A stretch of 12,387 nucleotides of DNA, taken from NCBI GenBank assembly GCA_038224615.1, contig JBBRFH010000086.1, forward strand, positions 1-12,387. Direction: 5' to 3'. The position numbers and the translations under genes are program-made. The notes beneath the pieces are model-generated. The model did no database searches. It worked only from the letters and a program-made list of their open reading frames with translations, and was not told the DNA's origin. This DNA is from JBBRFH01 sp038224615. Lineage in GTDB: Bacteria > Planctomycetota > Phycisphaerae > Tepidisphaerales > Tepidisphaeraceae. Shown piece after piece: positions 7,549-12,387 of this stretch; positions within the stretch are counted from its first letter, which is position 1; each line of letters starts with the position of its first letter.

Positions 7549-7574
7549 GTTCTCTGGATGTCCCCTTTTCGTTC
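7531..7574 (+). repeat. Two tandem 22-bp units
   Basis: The unit at 7531-7552 is repeated directly at 7553-7574 with 20 of 22 bases identical; both begin tctggatgtccc and end cgttc. The first copy overlaps the right arm of the inverted repeat, so the duplication seems to have arisen at the element's edge. Confidence 0.75.
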
Positions 7575-7777
7575 TCCTGGGACGATCGGCCCTGTACCGC
7601 GCAAATCGCTTCCTGCGACAGAACGGCGCAGTGGTCGAAATACCTTGACGTACTATTTCCAGAAAGCGACACTAGGTAAATGTGGTTTCAGATTGGGGTA
7701 CGGGAGCAAGTGGTTTGCTTCCAGTTGCTCAGAGAAGATTCCACCCGAAGAAACGGAGACATCCTACGAAACGTGAC

Positions 7778-8605
7778 ATGCAGCGTGCGCGTCAGGTCTC
7801 GGCGGCGGTGGCAGAGACACTCGAACAGCGGAGCCTTTTCAGCAGCGTATTCGAGCTGGGCGGCAAACTCGCCTTTTCCCCCGGTGGGCACGGCGTCTCG
7901 ACCGACAGCGGCGACATCGCCGCTTATTTTGTGAAGCGCGGGAAGATCGCGCAGAGTGTTGTGGCCGACAGCACCGGCGGAGACCCGGTGTTGCCGGCGG
8001 GCATCACGCCGTACCGCGACCCGAACAATCCGCAGGTGATCGGCATTGATGAGGATGGTCTGGTCGTCCTGCAGCCATCAGACGACGCCCCAGAGTCGGA
8101 AGACCCGGAAAGCACAGGCATCATCTTGCACAGTGTTGGCTCGTCCACCTCCGGCGACGCTGCCGTAGCCGGCTCCGCGGGCGTTCCTTCCGACAGTCAA
8201 AAGGCGGCGGTGGACAAGGAGATCAATGATTGGCAGCGATTACAGCCGCGGCCAGTAAAGGATAGCGTCGGCCTCGTGACGGCGCTAAATCTCCCTGATG
8301 ATTTGGCGGCCAAGCAGGCGCAAACGCTCGGCGAGTTCAAAGGCGCCGATGGCGTCGTTGTCGCCAAACCGGTCCCGAAGGATGGTGTCCTGATCGAGCA
8401 AAGGGCCGATGGCTTGCGTCCGTCCGCGGTGGGCAGCGGCGTGAAGATGTTCGGCAACGAAGATACCAACTGGTTCGACGCACGCGACAGCACGACCGTC
8501 GCAGACGGCATCATCAAAGGCGGCGACGGCTTTGATTATGCCTACATGGACAACATCGACGACCAGCCGGGCGTGGTCACCTTTAGTCTTACCCGCGTAT
8601 TCTGA
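7778..8605 (+). CDS. LEPR-XLL-type planctomycete surface protein with RTX-like C-terminus
   Basis: The product is 275 residues from ATG 7778. The motif ETLEQRSLFS (13-22) is a variant of the LEPR-XLL N-terminal signature found on many exported planctomycete proteins. I chose this start because it puts the motif at the usual distance from the N-terminus; the open frame reaches back to 7682. The middle is acidic, rich in Asp, Ser, Gly and Ala, and without recognised domains (for example PSDDAPESEDPEST). The C-terminus has FGNEDTNWFDARD and IKGGDGFDYAYMDNIDD, which resemble half-repeats of RTX/haemolysin-type Ca2+-binding modules. I infer a secreted or cell-surface protein; its role is unknown. 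It is followed within 30 nt by an intrinsic terminator, so it is probably monocistronic. Confidence 0.8.
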   Translation: MQRARQVSAAVAETLEQRSLFSSVFELGGKLAFSPGGHGVSTDSGDIAAYFVKRGKIAQSVVADSTGGDPVLPAGITPYRDPNNPQVIGIDEDGLVVLQPSDDAPESEDPESTGIILHSVGSSTSGDAAVAGSAGVPSDSQKAAVDKEINDWQRLQPRPVKDSVGLVTALNLPDDLAAKQAQTLGEFKGADGVVVAKPVPKDGVLIEQRADGLRPSAVGSGVKMFGNEDTNWFDARDSTTVADGIIKGGDGFDYAYMDNIDDQPGVVTFSLTRVF

Positions 8606-8630
8606 TTGTACGTGCGATTTGCATTACGGG

Positions 8631-8667
8631 ACGGCGGGAGACGGTCGAGTCGCCCGCCGTTTCTTTT
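8631..8667 (+). terminator. Intrinsic terminator after the LEQR-motif gene
   Basis: An 8-bp GC-rich stem (acggcggg 8631-8638 with cccgccgt 8653-8660) and 14-nt loop is followed at once by ttctttt (8661-8667). It lies 25 nt past the stop codon. Confidence 0.75.
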
Positions 8668-8679
8668 GTACTTGATCCT

Positions 8680-8729
8680 CCCGCCGAGCAGGGCGGCGGG
8701 GGACGAACAAAAGGGGGCGCTCGCCCCTT
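8680..8729. repeat. Two adjacent GC-rich hairpins
   Basis: The first stem pairs cccgccg (8680-8686) with cggcggg (8694-8700). The second pairs 8712-8719 with 8722-8729 around ggggcgctcgcccc. They lie just before the Y1 transposase relic, where REP hairpins are often found. Confidence 0.55.
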
Positions 8730-8782
8730 CCGCCGCCCGTGCCAGCATCGCTACCATCGTACCATTCCCTGCGGCGCTCGGC

Positions 8783-8842
8783 GGAGGGGTATATCACGTC
8801 CTCAACCGCGGCAATGATCGCAGGCAGAACTTCTACAACGCG
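8783..8842 (+). pseudogene. Relic of a REP-associated tyrosine (Y1, IS200-like) transposase
   Basis: In plus frame this stretch reads GGGVYHVLNRGNDRRQNFYN, matching the conserved N-terminal block of RAYT/TnpA_REP proteins (YHVxxRGNxRxxxF). The following codons are Arg-rich and lose the similarity. The HUH motif and catalytic Tyr are absent, and the upstream frame (from 8606) is not transposase-like. This is a decayed fragment. Confidence 0.65.
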
Positions 8843-8881
8843 AGGCGACGCACGCGGCGGCCGTGACGGTCAAACCGTTGT

Positions 8882-8956
8882 GGCCGACGTCCTCGGCCGG
8901 CCGGCGGGGAGGCGGACAGCCAGTGGGGGCACTGGCTGCACAGGGCCTCCGGTGCC
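8882..8956. repeat. Cluster of three hairpins (REP/BIME-like)
   Basis: ggccga/tcggcc pair at 8882-8887 and 8893-8898. cagccagtg/cactggctg form a perfect 9-bp stem with a gggg loop (8917-8925, 8930-8938). gggc/gccc pair at 8943-8946 and 8953-8956. The spacing and GC content resemble bacterial interspersed mosaic elements, and they sit just downstream of the transposase relic. Confidence 0.55.
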
Positions 8957-9342
8957 CTCGCCGACGGGTGGGGCCGACGCCGCTCATCTGGGTAAATCAG
9001 CGGATTCACGTCACCCCCAAATGTCGCAATGACAAATAACGATCGCGTAGAAATGCCAAGGAAGTCTCAAAAACGACTTTCGATCGGCCTTCATTTGCGC
9101 AGAAGGCAGTTCGATGCCCGCCAAAATGCGGTGCTCCGTTTTGTGCTTCTGTCGCAAAATTGATATCGGGTGTGGCGAAGTTGGGCCTGCGTTCGGGCGA
9201 CAAGCGAGCGCGGCGGCGGACTGCCGGACCGGGGGCTTCGCGCTCCGCCAGGGCGGGAATGCAGTGGATTTTGAAAATGCGTCCTGAACACATTTCTGAA
9301 CCGAGCCCGTTGAAAAGCGCCGCGCGCACTCAAGAAGACGAT

Positions 9343-9418
9343 CCACGAATCGGCACGAATCAGGCCCAGCGCATCGGATCATTGCCTCATTCGTGTGAAT
9401 TCGTGCGGATTCGTGGTT
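9343..9418. repeat. CACGAAT repeat with 10-bp period, in inverted halves
   Basis: The left half (9343-9360) and right half (9399-9416) are reverse complements at 17 of 18 positions. The right side carries ATTCGTG three times at exact 10-bp spacing (9389, 9399, 9409); the left side has CACGAAT twice at the same period. No coding frame explains this periodicity. Confidence 0.75.
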
Positions 9419-9699
9419 CGCATTCCGTCCGGGACACTCGACACTCTGATCGAGCGCCGATCAAGCGGGGTGCGTACGAGTGGCAAGTGTGGCCGGCGCA
9501 GATTCGGTCAGGGGGACGAGTAGCGACGAAGCGCGTGGGTCGTGCGCGGTGCGCACGCAGCATCCGCATGGCGACTGGCATCGCCCGGAGGCGCACGTCG
9601 GCCCAGGCTTTCACGGGACGAACCGGATTCGACAGGACGGGTCCCGCGTCACCCGGACGAGCACGCCGGAGACTTTCTGCGGGCAGACTGCGGAGAACC

Positions 9700-9981
9700 T
9701 CACACGCCGACCAGCTCTTCCTGGTCCACTTCGATTTCCAACATCTCCTGGATGCACGAGTCATCCATGCCGATGCGGGCTTCGGAGCGGATCGTGTCGA
9801 GCATGATCTGCAGTGAGTCGCGCAGGTTCCGGCGGCAGTCATCGATGGAGTTTCCAAGGGTGATCGTGCCGGGGACTTCTTCGACCCATCCTACGAACCA
9901 TCCGTCTTGCGTGGGCCTGATGATGGTGTGGTACTTCTGCTTCACACCCGTATCTTTTGGTAGCGGGCCACCCAGCGTCAA
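9700..9981 (-). CDS. Orphan HicB-like antitoxin-family protein
   Basis: The 93-residue product contains KYHTIIRPTQDGWFVGWVEE, then VPGTITLGNSIDDCRRNL, then DSLQIMLD, the RNase-H-like fold of HicB antitoxins. There is no recognisable ribbon-helix-helix or HTH after it, and no HicA toxin frame in the flanking sequence, so it appears to be solitary. The TTG start at 9981 has a good Shine-Dalgarno (AAAGGA, 9995-9990, 8-nt spacer). GTG 9945, giving MKQKYHTII, matches the usual HicB N-terminus better but lacks such a site. It lies 83 nt downstream of the TPR/YggX-like gene on the same strand and may be cotranscribed. The function is likely that of a regulator or remnant rather than an active toxin-antitoxin pair. 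Confidence 0.85.
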   Translation of the reverse strand: MTLGGPLPKDTGVKQKYHTIIRPTQDGWFVGWVEEVPGTITLGNSIDDCRRNLRDSLQIMLDTIRSEARIGMDDSCIQEMLEIEVDQEELVGV

Positions 9982-9994
9982 GGAAATTTTCCTT
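9980..9994. promoter_or_regulatory. 15-bp palindrome over the hicB-like ribosome binding site
   Basis: AAGGAAATTTTCCTT has 7-bp perfect arms around one central base. It covers part of the Shine-Dalgarno and touches the TTG start, so it could be an operator or a small RBS-blocking stem. Confidence 0.35.
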
Positions 9995-10064
9995 TCGAGC
10001 CACCTGACGACATGTCACGCGAGGCGGTCCGCCACATCAGGGATGACCGCAATTGCGTTACCGA

Positions 10065-10667
10065 TCATTTCAGGTTGAGGAACTCGAACATGTGCGAATC
10101 GAACACCTTTTGTGCCTGCGGATCGCTCAAGGGGAGGCGCAGCTCGTTGATGACTTTGGTGCCCATGGCGATCCATTCGCGCCAGCAATCGCTGCAGACG
10201 CTCTCCTGAATCATTTTTCCCTGCGCGTTGGAAAAAGGCTGGCGCGCCATGCGCGGCTTCACCTCGCCGCAGCGCTTGCAGAGCAGTTCGCCGTCGGTGA
10301 GGGTCCGCGCCGGCTCGATCGCCGAGACCAGCTCGGGCATCTCGACGCCGTGCTCTTTGAGCTGGCGGACCATGTCATTGCGGGGCATGAGGTCGCCGCG
10401 GTCGTGGGCCACGCGGGCGCCGGTCTTAAGGGTTTCGATGGCGTCATCGTCCTTGCCCATCGCAAACTGAGCCCCCGCCAGCAGTTGGTAGGCCTTGCTC
10501 ATCTTGGGGTTGATCTCGACGACGCGCCTGAAGGCGTCGATCGCGGCCCCCGGCTGGGCGTCGTCGAGGAGCGCTCTGCCCAGCGAGAAAAACGCCAATT
10601 CGTCCTTCGGATTGGCGTCGGCCATGATGCGGAATTGTTCGATGCGTGCTTTGGGATCGGCTGCCAC
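10065..10667 (-). CDS. TPR protein with CxxC knuckle and YggX-like (Fe2+-trafficking) C-terminus
   Basis: The product is 200 residues from a GTG start (10667). Residues 20-85 form two TPR units (DELAFFSLGRALLDDAQPGA; AYQLLAGAQFAMGKDDDAIE). Then come CKRC (130-133) and CSDC (158-161), a four-cysteine metal-binding pair. The C-terminus (CWREWIAMGTKVINEL, then RLPLSDPQAQKVFDSHMFEF) resembles the YggX family (PF04362), whose E. coli member protects Fe-S clusters and limits iron-driven damage; YggX is only about 90 residues and has no TPR part. The fused form is probably a planctomycete version with a protein-binding front end. The four cysteines may bind Zn or Fe. Its stop overlaps a small ATG (ATGA), and a consensus -10 box lies upstream. 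Confidence 0.8.
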   Translation of the reverse strand: MAADPKARIEQFRIMADANPKDELAFFSLGRALLDDAQPGAAIDAFRRVVEINPKMSKAYQLLAGAQFAMGKDDDAIETLKTGARVAHDRGDLMPRNDMVRQLKEHGVEMPELVSAIEPARTLTDGELLCKRCGEVKPRMARQPFSNAQGKMIQESVCSDCWREWIAMGTKVINELRLPLSDPQAQKVFDSHMFEFLNLK

Positions 10668-11057
10668 GGGTCTTCACTTTCGTTAAGGGCGTCGGATTAT
10701 ACGCAGATTGGCGCGAAGGTTGAGGGGCGAAGCGATCCGAACTGCTATCGAGCAGGGCAATCGCATGTTCCTGCATCGAACCCCGCGTGGTTGTGGGGGG
10801 GGCTGAGGGGCTTGCGATCGCGAAAAAATCTGGCGTCTGACGCGAAGGCGCAAGCGACGCCCGCGGCGGGCTGCGGCAATAGAGAATCGCTTGCGCGTTC
10901 GCGGAATTTTGGTGCAAAGGCTGCTCGCGCAGAAATGCCCCCACTCCAAGCCTGTCCCGACGTAACCGGAGAGGGAGCCGGACGCATGTGCGATTGCCTT
11001 GGCTATCCGAGCGTGGAAGTGGACGCCGATTGCCGATATGACACGGGTTCTACACCC
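10668..11057. other. Divergent intergenic region
   Basis: These 390 bases separate two divergent genes. Besides the minus-strand TATAAT I see a G-run (gtggggggggct, around 10794) and a GC-rich stretch with short gcg-type repeats (10840-10930), but no gene, tRNA or clear plus-strand promoter. Confidence 0.5.
10696..10701 (-). promoter_or_regulatory. -10 box TATAAT of the TPR/YggX-like gene
   Basis: A perfect TATAAT reads on the minus strand, ending 28 nt before GTG 10667, so the 5' leader would be about 20 nt. At 17-bp spacing the -35 position reads ctcaac, a poor match. Confidence 0.5.
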
Positions 11058-12387
11058 ATGCTTGACCCGCTGCCGCTTTCCTATGCAACCCCGGCCTCCC
11101 GACGCCGGACCAGCCCGACGACGCTCGCTTGCGTCTGCCTGACTGCCGCGGCGGTGAATTACGCGGTGGCGCTGACGTTCAGCCGGGGGTTCACACACTC
11201 GACATGGCTGATCGCGTCGTTGGGCAGCTTCTTGTTGGCCGTCGCGGCGCTGATGTTCCTGCGCCGTCCCGAGGAGTCGGCCCGGCGCAGCGAGTGGCCG
11301 CTGATTCTCGTGGCGTGCGTCGGGCTGCTGATCCAGGTGCTCCTGCTTCGCTACACGCCGATGTCTGACGCGTTTGAGCGGATGCAGAGCATCAACCCCG
11401 ACCACGCATCGCTGCTGCGCAACAGCGTCGTCCTGATCGCGTTGGCGGGTATCGGGGCGGCGGCGTACGCGCGGCGATGGAGGTGGTCGGCGTCGCTGCT
11501 GTTTGCGGCGATGCTGCTGCATGTGCTGATCGGCGTCGTCCTCATCCGCCAAGGCGAGCCGTTCATGGACGTCTATGTCTTCCATCAGGACTCGGCCGAC
11601 GCGCTGCTGCACGGACAAAACCCGTACGCCATCACTTTCAAAAACATCTACGGCGAAGGCGCGTGGGTCTATTCCAAACAGGTGATGAAGGACGGCCGGG
11701 TGCTGTTCGGCTTCCCGTACCCGCCGCTGAGCTTGTTTGCGTATCTGCCCAGCTATTTGCTGACCGGCGAATCGCGTTACGCGCATCTGCTGGCGCTGAC
11801 GCTGACGGCGCTGCTCACCTGGCGCATCGGCCGATCGGCGTTTGCGATTCTCGCAGCGACGCTGATCCTCACGGTGCCCGTAGGTTGGCGGGTCGTCGAG
11901 TTCTGCTGGAGCGAGCCATTCCTGATCCTCGCGTTCGCGCTGGTCGCCTGGGCGGGCGTCCGCAAGCCACGGCTGCTGCCTTACACGCTCGGGGCGTTCC
12001 TGTGTTGCAAGCAGTATTGCATCGTGTTCGTCCCACTCGTCTGGCTGCTGTTGCCGCGGCCGTTGTCGGTGCGGTCGAGCGGGGCGTTTCTGCTGAAGAT
12101 AATCGGCACCGGCGCGGTCATCTCGTTGCCGCTGGCGCTGTGGGATTGGCATGCGTTCTGGAACAGCAATGTGGCGATCCAGATCCTGCAGCCGTTCCGG
12201 CATGACTCTTTCAGCTTCCTCGCGTTGCTCTACGAAGAAGGCAAGCCGCCGCCGTCGTCGTTGATCCCCTTTGTGGCGATGCTGCCGGTGTACCTGTTCC
12301 TCTTCGTCCGCGCGCACCGGACGATCGGCGGGTTCTGCCTGGCGCTGGCGCTGACGGACATGGTCTTCCTCTTCACCAACCGTCAGG
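11058..12387 (+). CDS. Multi-pass membrane protein, GT-C/GT87-like (partial, runs off window)
   Basis: The frame is open from ATG 11058 to the window end (443 codons, C-terminus missing). It is strongly hydrophobic, with about ten membrane segments, for example LACVCLTAAAVNYAVAL, ASLGSFLLAVAALMFL, ASLLFAAMLLHVLIGVVLI and PLVWLLLPRP. Between early segments lies FMDVYVFHQDSADALLHGQNPYA, written here in two parts as FMDVYVFHQDSA and DALLHGQNPYA. An acidic residue followed by an L-x-G-x-(N/D)-P-Y loop is typical of GT87/DUF2029-type polyprenyl-phosphate-dependent glycosyltransferases. FPYPPLSLFAYLPSYL fits the next family block. I infer sugar transfer at the membrane for cell-envelope glycans; the substrate cannot be read. 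No Shine-Dalgarno is visible. Its distance from the other GT-C gene argues against a shared operon. Confidence 0.75.
   Translation, partial: MLDPLPLSYATPASRRRTSPTTLACVCLTAAAVNYAVALTFSRGFTHSTWLIASLGSFLLAVAALMFLRRPEESARRSEWPLILVACVGLLIQVLLLRYTPMSDAFERMQSINPDHASLLRNSVVLIALAGIGAAAYARRWRWSASLLFAAMLLHVLIGVVLIRQGEPFMDVYVFHQDSADALLHGQNPYAITFKNIYGEGAWVYSKQVMKDGRVLFGFPYPPLSLFAYLPSYLLTGESRYAHLLALTLTALLTWRIGRSAFAILAATLILTVPVGWRVVEFCWSEPFLILAFALVAWAGVRKPRLLPYTLGAFLCCKQYCIVFVPLVWLLLPRPLSVRSSGAFLLKIIGTGAVISLPLALWDWHAFWNSNVAIQILQPFRHDSFSFLALLYEEGKPPPSSLIPFVAMLPVYLFLFVRAHRTIGGFCLALALTDMVFLFTNRQ

Larger units (their letters stand above)
7370..7777. other. Repeat-bearing spacer without a gene
   Basis: These 408 bases hold the inverted repeat at 7428-7548, the tandem duplication at 7531-7574 and about 200 nt of leader before the next gene. 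A TTGACG at 7645-7650 could be a -35, but the 17-bp-spaced -10 (gacact) is poor. The open frames here are short and in low-complexity contexts, so I call none of them coding. Confidence 0.6.
8606..9699. other. Long spacer of repeats and relics, no intact gene
   Basis: About 1.1 kb holds the terminator at 8631, hairpins at 8680-8729, the transposase relic at 8783, the hairpin cluster at 8882-8956 and the CACGAAT repeat at 9343-9418. I see nothing definite in 9000-9340 or 9420-9699. The open frames here overlap one another on both strands and show no recognisable protein, so I do not call them. Confidence 0.6.

Noticed and set aside
5906..7672. 588-codon minus-strand ORF
   Set aside because: Antisense to the secreted TPR protein; the translation is His/Arg-rich, typical of a codon-mirror shadow, and it crosses the repeat element.
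9343..9418. CRISPR array
   Set aside because: The repeated unit is only 7 bp with 10-bp period and no spacers of 25-40 bp; there are no cas genes.
9414..9430. tRNA T-arm-like sequence (ggttcgcattcc)
   Set aside because: No acceptor stem or anticodon arm can be folded around it; it is the end of the CACGAAT repeat.
9160..9816. Overlapping ORFs on both strands in the repeat-rich spacer
   Set aside because: Three or more frames overlap, none has a recognised domain, and they run through the CACGAAT repeat and into the hicB-like gene.
10683..12317. 544-codon minus-strand ORF
   Set aside because: Antisense to the membrane glycosyltransferase; its Arg/Gln-rich product is the complement of hydrophobic codons.

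Overview
The window looks like a chromosomal piece of a high-GC planctomycete, most likely of the Phycisphaerae/Tepidisphaeraceae side. The strongest clue is a secreted protein whose N-terminus carries LEQRSLFS, a variant of the planctomycete LEPR-XLL motif. Several TPR proteins, a TMTC-like GT-C glycosyltransferase and wide spacers rich in inverted repeats fit this. The lineage call is an inference from these traits, not from a marker gene.

Layout. (1) 1-1824, minus strand: a compact two-gene cassette of an ABC/AAA_21-type ATPase followed directly by a TOPRIM-like protein. The TOPRIM frame runs without a stop into a DUF2726 domain and leaves the window. An ATPase next to a TOPRIM nuclease is the design of OLD/PARIS-like anti-phage systems. 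This part is visibly poorer in GC than the rest. (2) 2136-4022, plus: a TMTC-like membrane glycosyltransferase with a TPR tail. (3) 4171-5718, plus: a MelA-like family GH4 glycosidase. (4) 5739-5808: a very strong near-perfect hairpin. (5) 5888-7369, plus: a secreted TPR/coiled-coil protein. (6) 7370-7777: a spacer with a 25-bp inverted repeat and a tandem duplication. (7) 7778-8605, plus: the LEQR-type surface protein, closed by a clear intrinsic terminator. (8) 8606-9699: about 1.1 kb without an intact gene. It holds GC-rich hairpins, a relic of a REP-associated tyrosine (Y1) transposase, a hairpin cluster and a CACGAAT repeat with 10-bp period. (9) 9700-10667, minus: an orphan HicB-like protein downstream of a protein that joins TPRs, a CxxC/CxxC knuckle and a YggX-like (Fe2+-trafficking) C-terminus. 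(10) 11058 to the end, plus: a multi-pass GT-C/GT87-like membrane protein cut by the window edge.

The genes do not form one pathway. Two GT-C-type glycosyltransferases and a GH4 enzyme give a loose carbohydrate flavour. The repeat-rich spacers and the left-hand cassette are the accessory part. The best candidate for an undescribed system is the ATPase plus TOPRIM-DUF2726 fusion at the left edge, which the window shows only in part.
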